A DNA stretch of 64,000 nucleotides from Gnetum montanum. Its lineage: Eukaryota; Streptophyta; Gnetopsida; Gnetales; Gnetaceae. The stretch lies in NCBI GenBank assembly GCA_015680685.1, contig MNCI01002813.1, forward strand, positions 890,370 through 954,369, read 5' to 3'. Shown here piece by piece: positions 33,679 to 45,648 of this stretch (its first letter is position 1; each line of letters begins with the position of its first letter). Made by a program: the position numbers and the translations under genes. The notes beneath the pieces are model-generated. The model did no database searches. It had not been told where the DNA came from and saw only the letters and a list, made by a program, of their open reading frames with translations.

Positions 33679-33830
33679 TTTTTATGATTTCTTTTCATGA
33701 TGTCAGAGCAGTCAACGAGTGACTGTAGTATGTGCAAGTATGTGCAATTATCCAAAATCTTTTTATGATTTCTTTTCATGATGTCAGAGCAGTCAACGAG
33801 TGACCGTAGTATGTGCAATTATCCAAAATC
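33679..33830 (+). repeat. Tandem duplication, two ~72-81-bp units
   Basis: Both units carry TTTTATGATTTCTTTTCATG, GTCAGAGCAGTCAACGAGTG and AATTATCCAAAATC. They differ by one T/C change and a 10-base internal repeat (AGTATGTGCA) in the first unit. The near identity suggests a recent event. Confidence 0.85.
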
Positions 33831-34081
33831 TTTATTCAAATGGTTATGTCTAGATGTATCTATGAACAGCTTAAAGATTGAAATTGATTTAAATTAGATT
33901 TACTTTCATTGCAATTTATTTTCAATCCTATTTATTAATATAATTTAGTATAACATTAACATTTTCTCTTGCATCAGTCATGGGAGAATGACTACACCAA
34001 CAGCTCAAGCATTAACTATGATTAACTTAATAATCCCCACAGTTAATTAACTTTGGTTCGTTTGATTAACTGATCAAAAGG

Positions 34082-34399
34082 TTGATGAACCAAACGTTCA
34101 CCATCATAGAATTGATTTCTATTCCCAGTTTCATAATGGCACTGACGACTGTGTACAGAGTCAGCCATGGAAAATCATCCCCCCTTGTCGACTTAAACAA
34201 TCAGCCACAAGATAAATGCAACATTCAAACGCAAAAAGGCTGCTTCAAGCTTACTATTTGGACTCGTATTGAAAATATGAAAAAAGTCATGGTATACATC
34301 TCAATGGACAAAGTTGCTGAGGACTGGGCACAACTTTATTCATTTTCATACAAACTGACAACCTTTCCACATCTTGACAAAATTGCAATGTACCCATAG
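34082..34399 (+). CDS. Unrecognised 105-codon ORF
   Basis: The product is not recognised. It begins MMNQTFTIIELISI and has a mixed composition with Trp and Tyr (LTIWTRIENM, DWAQLYSFSYK). It lies in single-copy DNA downstream of the minus-strand spliced gene and points towards its 3' end. No domain, signal peptide or splice pattern supports it strongly. A chance ORF is the main alternative. Confidence 0.2.
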   Translation: MMNQTFTIIELISIPSFIMALTTVYRVSHGKSSPLVDLNNQPQDKCNIQTQKGCFKLTIWTRIENMKKVMVYISMDKVAEDWAQLYSFSYKLTTFPHLDKIAMYP

Positions 34400-34518
34400 A
34401 AAAATATTTTTAAAAAAATTAAAAGACAAGTAAACTTCAAAAATCACAAGTCACAATTCGTAATCATGAGTTTTATCCGATAACAAATTGGGGAATTAAA
34501 AAAAAAAATTATGTGCCG

Positions 34519-35248
34519 CTATACATTGGCGTATTCTTTCATTCGCCTCTCAATTTCTGCTGTATCCAATTCCTGCATAAATTATCGACTTGTCATCATC
34601 TATAAAAATCACAAGAGAAGGCACATAGTCTCCGATAAAATGCAGGAGATTGACTATTACAGACGTCCAACATATGTCCAAACATATTGAAAATACAAGT
34701 ATTGAATGGAATGAAATAGAAAGAATTCAAATTTGAAGGTTTCATTATACTAGAAATGAGTACCAATAAAACAATATCCTAATCATAAAAACCTCTAATC
34801 TCAAGCAAGAGATATATTACCTGTGGTACTTGACAATCTGCATGATGTGGATCCCATACAACTGCACAAGAACAATCCCATTTTTCAGTCTGGACAACTG
34901 ATAAAGGAGCCCTGTATATGTCAACAGGTTAACGCAGGCACAAAGGCAAGCATAAAAAACTAATCAGAACTTTAACGTTTTCATTAGATTAATTTTCCTA
35001 ATGATTGTATCACGTCCATTTATTGAATTACACTTACATAACCAGCAAATAAGACACACAACCTTCTGTGTGTTTTTAAAATATTAAGGTTGCCTTCGCC
35101 TCTTTCCACATAAAATATCCATTTTTGCTATCTGGCCATCTGAGCACATTCCTCCTTTGCTTACGAGCACACCTGTACATCGAAGCCAATTTTCTTGGGA
35201 ACCTTGTGGTAGTGTTTGTGCAGGTTTCCAATCTTTCTCCCATATATC
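34519..35248 (-). CDS. 3' part of a spliced host gene, product unrecognised
   Basis: Three exons fit one frame with GT-AG introns: 35173-35248, 34821-34911 and 34519-34572 (TAG stop). Acceptors read TTCCAG, TATACAG and ATGCAG; donors read ACAG/GTGTGC and CACAG/GTAATA. Phases agree at both junctions. The last ~70 residues include NTTTRFPRKLASMYR, EKWDCSCAVVWDPHHADC, QVPQELD and a helical end ERRMKEYANV, with a Cys/Trp-rich centre that looks like conserved protein. A hydrophobic stretch (FVISVCLGFI) lies just upstream in the same frame but may be intron. No start codon or first exon was found before 35675, so the gene may be cut by the duplication border. Confidence 0.5.
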
Positions 35249-35675
35249 CTGGAACAACAACGTGATTTATAAATCCTAAACACACGGAAATCACGAAAAT
35301 TGGCACAAGGGTTTATATTCGTACTCCTTTGTTTTCTGTGGTCCGTGTCATGCCGATGCCAAGAATCTTGATTGCTTGCTTGCCACTTAACAATGAAATG
35401 AAATTTTTGGTATGATTCAGAACAGGAGAAGATATGTAAGATTTTAATGTAAAATGCAGAGATCGCAAGAACTAAAAGGGCGGGGCGAGGCGAGGCAAGG
35501 CGACCATTTCAATGTATATGTAAAAATCCAGACAAATTTTCATTGGAAATTATGAAATATGTACCCATTGCGAATTTAATGCGCTTCTGTGGACAGTTCG
35601 TGAAAATTTATCCAGAATCGCGAATCTCCAGCGGTTCGTGAAAATTTATCCAGAATCGCGAATCTCCAGCGCATA
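35249..35675. other. Upstream region of the spliced gene with short repeats
   Basis: Contains a GC-rich run (GGGGCGAGGCGAGGCAAGGC, about 35483-35502). Two direct copies of a ~38-base unit (GTTCGTGAAAATTTATCCAG ... AATCTCCAGC) lie at 35596-35672, ending at the point where duplication copy 2 begins. No further exon is recognised. Confidence 0.5.
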
Positions 35676-35723
35676 GGTTAGGACTCTGTAAATTGCAGAC
35701 GCACTAATTCTTGTATGTCAGAA

Positions 35724-37228
35724 AATCCCCTACCCAGAACCTGGATCCTGCTTCTTGCTTTTCTCTGTCTCGCACATGAATTACACCGCTGAACCTCAGA
35801 TCCATGGCGATTCTTGCGATGCACTGAACGAGGAATTTTTTTCGGTTGCTCAGACTTGTGTGAGCTCATCTTTCTAATCAACTTCAGTCTCGGCAGTTGC
35901 CTCTTTCTAATCAACTTCAGTCTCGGCACTTGCTTCGAATCGCATTTCTGCGATTTTCCTGTTTACCTGAAACTGCTCCTGTTTACCGGTGTCTCCAAGA
36001 CCAACAGAGCAGTCCAGTGACACCTGAAACTGCTCCTGTTTACCGGTGTCTCCAAGACCAACAGAGCAGTCCAGTGACAAAAATAAGTGAAGTTGAAACC
36101 GTTATCTCCGCTCCGCACCAGAGCTTCAGAGGAGACACAGGACTGTGCGTGGCCATCGCTTCTGATGATGAGTTGTCGCTTCTGATGAGTTGCGCGGCCA
36201 TCTTCTGCCATGTCGATACAGGTGAAGCCTCTGAGCGGTAGCCGCCGTTGCACAAGCATTTTCTTGGTGGACATTCCATCAGGAATTATTGTTCGTACAG
36301 AAAAATGGGTGCTGCCATGAACACTTTTGTTGGTGATGCTGCTAATTTTTTGTTTGCGGGTTCAAGTAAACCCATCAACAAAAGTGGCGATGATCTTGCA
36401 TTGCAACTGATAGGACCAAGAATGATCCTGCGACTTCTGTGAACAAGGCATCCTCCTTTGCTAGGCATGATGCTTTTTGGGAACTTTGAGATCCTTAAAC
36501 TCTAGTTTGCGTATGGAATGTTCACATAGAAAATGCTTGTGCAGGAATACCGTGGTGCTCAGAGGTTTCACCTGTGCCACAAAGGAATTGGCAGAAGCCA
36601 TGGCCACGCAACTCACCAGAACCAGGATTATCAGCGCAAATACGCCCCAGACCACAATCCTGTGTCAGCTCTGAACGTCTGTGGCAGAGATGACGGTTTC
36701 AACTTCACTTACCTTTGTCGCTGGTGCTGCATACACCCATGGTGCAGAGATGGCGGTTTCAATTTCAACTTCACTGCTGCTCCGCTGGTCCTGCATACAC
36801 CCATAAGAAATTTCTGGGTAAACAAGAAAATCAACAGAAATAGAAATTTCTGGGTAAACAAGAAAATCAGCAGAAATGCGACTAGAAGCAAGAGCCGAGA
36901 GTGAGTTTGATTAAAAACCTGAGCTCACACAAGTCTGAGCAACGGAAAAAACTCAGCGGAAATAGAACCGAATTCAACACTAGGGCTACCTCAAATGGGG
37001 GTAATTCTGCAGGGTAACTCAAGCTTGGGTAGTCACGTCAATTCCTCGTTGAGGGCATGGCAAGAACAGCCGTGGATCTCAGCTTCGGTAGCGAAATTCA
37101 TGTGCTCTGGCAGAGCAAGAAGCGCCATGAATCTGACCTCCGGTGGTGCAATTTCAGATGCAAGGCAGAGCAAGCAACGGTAAATCGAGCTTCAGCGAAA
37201 TCCAGGGCAGCGGCTGCTTCATGGGGAT
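35724..37228. mobile_element. Foldback element, copy 2
   Basis: Left arm about 35724-36240 and right arm about 36540-37228 are inverted copies, as in copy 1, around a loop that keeps an open MNTFVGDAANFLFAGSS run (from 36318). It has a private tandem duplication of ~54 bases in the left arm (36000-36080; CAACAGAGCAGTCCAGTGAC occurs twice) and a similar duplication of a GGGTAAACAAGAAAATC unit in the right arm (36810-36870). No transposase is seen. Confidence 0.65.
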
Positions 37229-37259
37229 TTTAAAATTGAAAATCAAGATTAACATACCT

Positions 37260-37680
37260 TTTTTAAAATTGGTAGTAGTAGTTATGATTTTTTAAAATTG
37301 GTAGTAGTAGTAGTCAAGATTTTTTAAACTTGGTAGTAGTAGTCATGATTTTTTAAAATTGGTTAATGATACGGTGTTCTAGTGGTTAGCTCATCTTCTT
37401 CAAGAAGTTGCTAGTAGCACCTAACTCATTGTCTTCAAGAAGTTGCTAGTTGAAATCATAATTTTAAATTTGAAAATCAATATTAACTTATGTATAAAGA
37501 TGGTTGTAGTAGTCATGATTTTTTTCAAGTTGGCCAATGATAGGTTGTTCTAGTCATTAGTAATGATTTTTTTAAATTGGCCAATGATAGATTATTCTAG
37601 TAGTTAGCTCATTATTTTCTTAGGCAAGAAGCTACTAGTTCAGTCATGCTCAAGGTATCATTATATTCCTCTATAATTCT
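37260..37680 (+). repeat. GTA-rich tandem repeat and SINE-like relics, copy 2
   Basis: Three GTA-rich units are present, then tRNA-like segments at 37361-37456 and 37571-37650. The second has lost a G in its B-box-like part (AGTTCAGTCATGC). Confidence 0.45.
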
Positions 37681-38189
37681 TCTAAATTCTCTAAGTTGCT
37701 AGTTCAAGTCATGCTTAGGTATTGTTATATTCCTCTATAATTTTTCTAAAGTTTTTGTTGGCTATATGTCTTGAGGTGTACAAACAATTTTCTATATGTG
37801 AATTTCAAGTGAAAATATAAACTTTTTATGATATCTTACTTCTAGAAGCAAATTTGCTTTATCTTAAAGTTTACTTACATACGAAAATGGCTATAGTAGT
37901 CATGGAGGATTTTGCAATCAAGGCTACATCATTTGCCAAAAGAAGAATATTCAAAAACAATTTATTGTATGTGAATTTCAAGTAAAACTATAGACGTCTT
38001 ATAATATCTTTACTTCTAGAAACAAATTTGCTTCCTCCTAAAGTTGAAGCCCTTTTTCATTTTATTTCTTATACTTAGAAGTTAAATCACATGAAAGAAC
38101 TTAATTATGCTAATGAGATAATAAATGCTACATAAGAAAATAAATATTTACATAAGAAAAATTATGGGTTTAATCATAGAATATTATAA

Positions 38190-38650
38190 TGGAGGATCTT
38201 CTTTTAAACAAAAGGCTCTTTTAGAAAACTTTAAGAGAAAAAGTCTTGACTAAAGTTTGGTTGAACATGTCGAAAAAAAAAACCAATTCTATTTACACTC
38301 TATTAGAGGAGGTTTGTTATCTAGTACTCAACAGTATCTACTCTCCTATTCATTTAAGGAATCAAATTGCTAGAGCAAGAATGAGCTCTCATCATCTCCT
38401 TGTTGAGACAAACTGTTGAATCAATTTACCAAGAGAAGAGTGTATTTGCAAGGTAGGTAAACAAAGCATAAAGGATGAAGAGCATATCTTTTTATATCGC
38501 TCATGTTTGACTCACATTCAAATTAATTATAATATTAACTGCAATCTTCCAATTGTTTTCTTTTAAATTGACCCTATCTACTTAGGGCATTACATTAATG
38601 ATGTTTTCAACTTTCTTCAAACATGTGTTGAGGCTTTATAGCTATCCAAC
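38190..38650 (+). pseudogene. LINE-like C-terminal zinc-binding relic, copy 2
   Basis: Same RARMSSHHLLVE and PREECICKVGKQSIKDEEHI reading as at 15880-16330, with the same stop between the parts, so it was already broken before the duplication. 38651-39755 is AT-rich without recognised features. Confidence 0.4.
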
Positions 38651-39755
38651 AAATCCTTTGTGATTTCTTAGACGTAATAAAAAATTTAGATTTCCAATTT
38701 CCACATTTACTAATAAGGTGATATCTAGTATTTCAATTTGAAAGTTAGAACCAAAACTAATTTTATGTGTGAGGTGTTAGGCTCCAAATAAATGTTAATA
38801 ATAAGCAAAAAAATTCAAAGTACATTACACACTTAACACTAAGTCAAAAATAACATGAAAATAAAAACTTTAAATTTTGGAGAGGGGTGGGGGATGGATA
38901 ATATTAATAATAATAAAAATTAGAGTATATTACATGGTGAACACCAAGTTATTTAAATTAAAAAAATGAAGACTTCAAATTTTAAGGGAGGGGGTTGGGG
39001 GATGAGTGAGGACTATTGAAACCTAAAAGAATGACTATAAGTACATTCTAAATGTTTCAAACATTTAGAGATCTTATGTTTCTCAAGAAAATCTGAATTT
39101 TCTCTCTTGGATTTTCTCCAGCAAATTTGATATCTCTCAAATTCTTATATGAGGATTCTAAATTACCTCCAATTTCTTCAACTAATGCCAACAATTTTCT
39201 TCTTCTATTGATGTATAAATTTCTGTTAATTATGAGAATGCAGATTTACAAGCTAGTAAGCAAAAATTTGAGATGCCCTCTTCTAGTGATATTGATATAG
39301 CTAAGACACTTGATTTCATTTTTTTGATTATGTATTCAAGTTACTTGTAGTTGATTTTATATCATGATATGTATTCATTCAAATTTTGATTACATGCTTC
39401 ATAATCAAAGTTTTTCTTTCTATTTAAATAATGTGATGCAAAAATATGATATTTAAGTCATTCATGCTAGGTATTACTTTCATTATTTTCTACTTGTTTA
39501 GCTAAGCATTGCTTCAATGGTGTAGCATGCTCTAGATATAAGATCTTTCATACATAAGCATATAGTGTTGATTACTTGTAAGTGGAATTTAGTTTTTGAT
39601 GTTCAATCTACAAAATATTTTAAAGTTTTAGGTTTTGTCGAGCTATTTAATCTTTCATTAATTTTTTAAAAAGATGAGTAGGAAATTGTTAGTTTTCTCG
39701 ATTCCATTAAGCATATAAAATCTATTTCCATGTCATTTTATTTTTATAGAGATTT

Positions 39756-39756
39756 N
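39756..39756. other. Single N marking a hidden ~478-base gap
   Basis: Left and right flanks match copy 1 at 17430 and 17909. The intervening 17431-17908 sequence is absent here. The N is therefore an assembly join or gap of unknown true length. Confidence 0.8.
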
Positions 39757-40479
39757 GATAGATAATATGGGATATTAGAACCCTAAAATAATGGTCATAT
39801 AGGTACACCCCAAGATATGCTATCTAATTAGAATGTTATCACTTAGCATTACCCACTATAATCAAATATAAAGAGGATAAACTCCAAATCAACAAAGATG
39901 AAATGCCTAATAGTTTTAAGAATGCCTTTTCAGGTTTTCATCCTTATAACCAATCTTGAAAACCTTGTTCTTTAGGGTAGTTAATTGAATATTTCATAAA
40001 AGGATTAACATTGGGTAGCAGAAAAGGAGGCCCCCACCTTATTAATAGAATAAACATTATTTAAAAACATTATCTCCGTATGTTGACCAATAGCTATAAA
40101 CAAATTGGTAAGAATTAAAATATCTTGAACTTATTGTCCATTCTAAAGATTTAATATACAATCATTGAGACTTGTTTGATGTTTTTTTATTATGAAGAAC
40201 CATTTGGAAACCATGTAAATCAACAACACATTTCTATGAGATCTTAGGAATAAATATGTTTTTCCTTAATCATTAAAGAATTTTTTGAAATTGATTTAAC
40301 TACAACATTCCTCAAAGGTACTTTTTTCTAAACATTAGTAAAAGAAAAGGGTGGGCTAACTATTGAAACATCACCAAAAGAAATCATTTTAGGATTTAGA
40401 ACATCTGAAGAAAAAATCTTAGTAAAATCTATAATATTTGTAGAAGAAACCTTAATAATTTTTATCATAGCTTGATACT

Positions 40480-41110
40480 GATGTGCTTACATAGCCTTTT
40501 TGTAGCATAAAAGGACATGAATCAAATATATGACCCTTTTATAGTGACATAAATTTGGAAGATTGTAATAAACAATCATCTATACATATTTAATTTTGTC
40601 AAAACATAGAAGAATTTTTTACTTAAGTGAATTAAGATCTACCTTAATCATATATCAAATTCTATGAAACCTACTAATTGTAGCTACGATTTTAACATGC
40701 TTTCTTAGCCAACTTCGAGAGATCATATCACTTTTAAACTTTTTAAAAATCAATGGAAGATTTGACAATTCAACAAAACAAGGAACCCTTCAAAATTAAG
40801 AAAGTGTTGAATTAAAAGAAGAAGTCTACTTTCAAATAATTAATAAAATATAATGATAATTGAAAACACCAATATCAAGGACCTTAGAAATCATCGCCAA
40901 ATCACAAAATTCTACTAGCAAAAATAAGTTTGATAGATAACATGCATGGATAACATCCAATATCCAATCTTTTCAAACCAAATTTAAATGATGCAAAAAA
41001 CTTTAGAAATGAGGTAAATAACCAAGAATTTGCATGAAAACATAAATTCCATAAATTTCCTAAGTAATAGATTCATATAAATCATCACGTAACTTGTAGA
41101 ATGGCAAAGA
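40480..41110 (-). pseudogene. LINE ORF1 relic, copy 2
   Basis: Counterpart of 18640-19270, including the KGHIFDSCP-like knuckle near 40500-40560. It has small private indels in the region corresponding to 18960-19000, which confirms that it is not under coding constraint. Confidence 0.45.
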
Positions 41111-41530
41111 AGCAATGGATCTACTTGAAGGATCACATATTAAATTTATCAACAATGCATGTAATTTCCAATTCTCCAAAATGAAAAAGTTAATATTTTG
41201 TCAATGCATTTTGTAGCTATATCAAATCCTTTTTCAATTTTAAGTTCAAGCATAGATATGAAAATGATGTTAGGAGTGAAACCATAATCCTTACTAATAA
41301 TTAAATTTTCTCTCTTAATTCTTCAAAACACCTATTACAAGATTGTACACTTAAGTAGATATCTCTAAAATTGGAAAGATATTTCTTTCTTTGTTATTTT
41401 TGGTACTTTCTAGTTAGTATGCCACGTACTCTATTTCTTTTTTACTTATTACTAATATTTTTTTTGGGGTCCAACATCCCCTAGGATATTCAAACATATG
41501 TACCTAACTTGATACATCAAAAAAGTTATA

Positions 41531-41620
41531 TAGGAATATAATAATGCCTTAACTATAACTCAAACTAGTAACCTCTTGCCTAATAAGATAATGAAGTGTT
41601 AGCCTAGTGGCACGACCCTT
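41531..41620 (-). repeat. Inverted tRNA-like SINE relic, copy 2
   Basis: Counterpart of 19681-19772 with a few substitutions. It lies about 100 bases from the G3 insertion point. Confidence 0.45.
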
Positions 41621-41723
41621 GATTTTAAAACTTCTAATTTTAAGAATAACTATTTAGATGTACAACCTTATAATTAATGCTTTGAAAATTAAGAGAGAAA
41701 AATTAATCATTAGTAATGAGGAT

Positions 41724-42367
41724 TGATGAGTGGCGAAGTACCCCTACACTCAACCATANTGAAGAGACTAATTGACTAACTTTAACTAACTAACTAAGCC
41801 TTAATTAACCTAGAGTTAGCATCCATTCCCACTTACCGTTCACACCCTGAATCAATGCAACCTTGGTTACAAAACACTAGTCATTGCTGGGATCACCAAG
41901 TGTAACGCACATGCTCGAAGCGGTCGTACTAAGGCACTTAACTAGGAGAAAAGGGCTGAGAAAGATTTAATTAACTAATAAAGCATTTAAATGGTAAATA
42001 GTAAATAATAGTAAATAAAGTCCTAATTAGCCTATTCCATGCACTGCAAGGTTTATCCAAGAAGTTTGTCTTTATTTTCGTACACAAACTTGTATTCAGG
42101 TACAATATTTGCTTGAATAAAGATCCGTTCACTTTGGAGCTCCTACTGCAGGCACATGGGAATTAATCTATCTCTGGAGAGGTCAAACTTCCAGAGTTTT
42201 TCCATGGTGTAAGCCTAGGATGAGAAACAAGGGAGAACCACCTCTTATTTATAGACTTGGTGGCACACTGCAATATCGCGTACACGATATTGTGGAGGAT
42301 GCGATATCGTGGTAGACACGATATTGCATACACGATATCGCAGCCCATGTGATATCGCATCCCATCG
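41724..42367 (-). repeat. 3' LTR of G3 (left), with internal gap
   Basis: Starts TGATGAGTGGCGAAG and ends CCCATCG followed by a TACCCCCAT polypurine complement. Relative to the right LTR it lacks about 185 bases at the single N (41759). TATA box at 42246-42253. Aligned parts differ from the right LTR by roughly 10%, mostly transitions. Confidence 0.85.
42271..42360 (-). promoter_or_regulatory. GATATC palindrome array in the left G3 LTR
   Basis: Six copies of a GATATC-centred motif within 90 bases (variants CAATATCGCG, CACGATATTG, GCGATATCGT, CACGATATCG, GTGATATCGC). They lie upstream of the TATA box in element orientation, where U3 enhancers are expected. Confidence 0.6.
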
Positions 42368-42562
42368 TACCCCCATAACTGAATGAAAACTCATCGTCAA
42401 GTTTCTTACAAAATATTGGAACGGTATGGGATTATTGACTCAAAATGGCACTAATGGGATGACATGTGAATGGATCATCATTACAAGACAAGACAAAACT
42501 AGTGTTCATGATAACAAGGGTGAACACCTTATACATTTGACATCAGGCCTTAGTTGGCAGCT

Positions 42563-42588
42563 GAGAGAGAGAGAGAGAGAGAGAGAGA
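42563..42588. repeat. (GA)n microsatellite
   Basis: An uninterrupted GA run of about 13 units in the 3' non-coding part of G3. Confidence 0.95.
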
Positions 42589-42599
42589 AATGTTGCTGC

Positions 42600-44289
42600 T
42601 GCCAACGCCAAGATTGCACCTTTTGTTGTCCATCCATAAGTGCGCCATTGATCTTACTCCTTGCATAGGTGCTCAACATCGCTCCATTCAAAGAGTTCTC
42701 TCCAAATTCAATTTGTCGTTGCATGATTACCATGTGCACACACAACATAGTCTTATATTAGCAAGGGTAAATGAATCTTAATGAAATTAATACCTTGCTT
42801 CAGTCAAAAGGTCCATTGGCTGAGTTGTGGTATGGCTGATACGGGTTTGGAGATATCATAGTGATGACTACCAAAGGTGTAGGGGTTAGGAGAAAATTGA
42901 AAAAAATTTGGTTCGGACCCCCATGACTAAGAGCGAACCTCTAGTAGCAATAGAATAGAGAAAGAAAAGGAACAAAAAAGATGGAGAAAAAGAGACAACT
43001 ATGACATCGATGAAATGGATGTCAAGGTGGAAATGAAAAAAATAAAATAGATTGCAAAAATCTTAGGGGAAAGAAATTAACTAGTGCACCAAATAGGAAT
43101 GTCAGTGGGTCCTCCCCAAAGCAAGCTCATGCCTTTAATGCCTTGACAAACCCTCATTCAAAGAGTCCATAGGCTCTATGAATGTCATTTAGAACAAGAG
43201 TTAAAGTATTAACCACAAAAATTTACTTAAAGAAAACAATGCGTCAATCAAAATATACACTAATGATACAACCGACAATGAGGTGAAAAATGGAGAGAGG
43301 GATGGAGAGAAGAGAATGGAATGGAATCCCGAGAACAAGGTGTTGTACAACCCTTTGTGTGTTTCATGATTAATGTGACTTAGGAGATCCCATTCCAAGT
43401 TTGGCCTTAAACAAACCACATCCAGTGACTTCACATTAATGCATTTAGCTAATCCATCCTCTTGAAGTAACAAGAATGCCTTCACCCAGGAGCCAACACC
43501 ATTCCAACAAAACAAAGGAGGAGAGAATGGGAAGAGAGAAGGACCATAGTTAGAGGGAACATTTTTATTTTAGTTTTATAACCAGTGCTTGTAGGCCAAA
43601 TGATTATTTCGTCTAAGGGATGTGCTTTGAATTCTCACTTTTTTTTTGTGTTATGTGTTTATGCGTGAGAACCACACCATGCAAAGGCTTTGTTATTTTT
43701 ATTTACTCAGCTTCCCAATAATTGGGTAACATCAAGTGGTAAGAAAACTTAAGAAGAAAAACATCCAAGCACCCAAGAGAATGGCCAACACAAATGCATC
43801 AAGTTCCCTTGAAGTCACACCCTTTTCAATCCTTGAGTCCTTCCTTAGTTTGAGAAATGATGAGTCACCGATTTGTTATAGTTCTTATTAGAAAGGGATT
43901 GTACATTTTCAAGCTAAGAGAGACCATAGAAAGTTGTAGATGTATGGATGAAGTGGAATCATTGCATGCCATATCAAAAGAACATACCTTAGTATCAACA
44001 TCGTAACTTAGAGGTAAAAACCAAACATTAGCAATCAATAGGAAAATAGTTCATAACATCATAAAGAACACTTATTAAATGAAAAACTTGATAGGATGGA
44101 TAACACACACACATAAAAAATGAAAAAAGTATAACGATGTTGTAAAACAAAAATACGAAAAGTTAAAGAAATTTGGAAGAAAAAAAATGTGTAAAACAAA
44201 AATGAAAAAGAACTGAGGGCTCAAAATGATTAGCATAGGTGGCAATCTCCTCCATGACTGAGTGGAAAGGAAGAGATCTAAAATAAAGA
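42600..44289 (-). other. 3' non-coding region of G3
   Basis: No protein frame is supported. 43540-43865 aligns with 26230-26545 of G2. The parts around 42915-42960 (GACCCCCATGACTAAGAGCG) and 43100-43170 resemble G2 25240-25290 and 25780-25860. The extra ORF and the palindrome/TATA module of G2 are absent. 44100-44289 corresponds to the pol C-terminal tail of G2 (26640-26850). Confidence 0.6.
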
Positions 44290-45288
44290 TCATCTATTTG
44301 AATTTCTTAGAAGTGTCCAACTTCTCCTAACTGATGTTCTTAGATTAAGGGGTGGAAGTCGGCGATGCTCATACTCCAATGTATCTATGCCTTCATTGTT
44401 AGCGTGAGTTGTTCCCCTAGTTTGTTCCATACAGGTTGGTCGGTTGCTCTTTTGATTAGCTGTCAACCATGGGGTGTCCACTACTTGTGTGGTTGCTACA
44501 TACAGGCACCTTTGTATTTGTGTTCCTTGGACACACCAGTTGCATGGAAGGGATGTTGAGCATTCTTCCATGTCATCACCCAATGAGTCACTATATGTGA
44601 TGCACAGAACTTTCTTCTTCTCGATATTTCCATAAATTCTTACCTTAGATATTTTCAAGGAAAGATCGTGAATTCCTAGGCATGCATCTATTGTACTTAG
44701 CCATGTCCTTCCCATTATAATTGGGAAGTCCCCTTCGTTGCTATTAACTTCTATCACCAAGAAATCAGCTGGGTATGACCAACCACACACAGTGGTAATG
44801 ATGTCCTCCACCAATCCCAAGGAAATGGTGATGGACTGGTCAACCATCTCAAGTTGAATATTTCTCTGCTTGAGTTGGGGCAGGTTCTAGGCTTGATACA
44901 TTTCTTGTGAGATTAAGTTGACTCTGGAATTTGAGTCAAGAAGAGCCTTATGAGGTTTGTTCCTAGCAACTTGTAGATAGATTAAGGGACTTCCAGGATT
45001 AGATAGTTTCTTGGGAAGGTGGCCTACCTTGATCCGGTCGGTTACAGTATGTGTTAACATAACCGTATGCATGAAGCTCTATTGTTGGACTGAAGGGAGC
45101 CCCGAAGTTTTATTTGTTGGAGGTGCATGCACAGACTCAACCGCTTGTGGTTGTGAGAGCTTGTCTAGGCTTTTGGTTTTGAAGAAATTTCTTTTCTTCT
45201 TGTGGTTTTCAGAACTAGCAGCGGGTTGAATGTTTATAGCTCTTGTAGTGTTACGTGCCTGTGGTTGAGTGGGGAGTTCCCCTTGCAT
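44290..45288 (-). pseudogene. Protease region of G3, fused to pol tail by deletion
   Basis: Open at 45079-45288, 44887-45072 and 44290-44847. The active-site block reads LLDSNSRVNLIS, with Gly of D-S-G changed to Asn. It continues with GWSYPADFLVI and MGRTWLSTIDA, then a linker ending in SWTLLRNSNR where homology jumps to the end of pol. Only one or two stops occur in 1 kb, so this part is much better kept than in G1 or G2. Confidence 0.8.
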
Positions 45289-45648
45289 TGTTGGAGTGGG
45301 TGGTAGTGGAACTACCGGTGTAAGAGTGGAAGATGGATTTGGAGGATGGTATGGGTATGAAGCATCTCCCGAAGGAGAAGGAGTCCTTCTAAAATACTCC
45401 CAAACTTAGTAGTGATGTTGTGGAGTTGTGTGATCCATAGAGTCACTTAGAGAAACTGGCTACTGCACGTAGTAGCCATAAGGATCGGGTTTCCGATAAG
45501 GATATTGTTATCTAGGCAGTGGCATCCCCCATGATTGTGGGTGTTGCCACTACTGATGTTGTCCTATGGGTTGTGGTGGAGTTCCACTTGGATAGTACGT
45601 TAACGGTTGGTGGAACTATCTTGGGTTACCTTGGGGATAAGGTAACCT

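Larger units (their letters stand above)
13479..35675. repeat. Segmental duplication, copy 1 (22.2-kb unit if tandem)
   Basis: Starting at GGTTAGGACTCTG the sequence matches 35676 onward in the same order and orientation: foldback element, AT-rich block, G2 LTR and G2 internal region, LTR-like block and LINE fragments. Alignable sequence runs to about 32645 here and 61127 in copy 2, where G4 interrupts. In 17909-18350 versus 39757-40185 I counted about 10 substitutions in 440 bases (2-3%). The G2 LTRs of the two copies differ more, chiefly at C/T positions. The segment 33160-35675 would belong to the unit only if the duplication is strictly tandem. Confidence 0.85.

Noticed and set aside
42271-42360. 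GATATC repeats as a CRISPR-like array
   Set aside because: Units are short, irregular and palindromic, spacing varies, and they occupy the U3 position of LTRs in a plant genome.
42506-42781. Overlapping ORFs around the GA repeat on both strands
   Set aside because: Open frames arise from the GA microsatellite and lack any protein-like composition or conservation in G2.
44365-44559. Plus-strand ORFs across the G3 protease and Gag
   Set aside because: They are antisense shadows of the better supported minus-strand Gag and protease frames.
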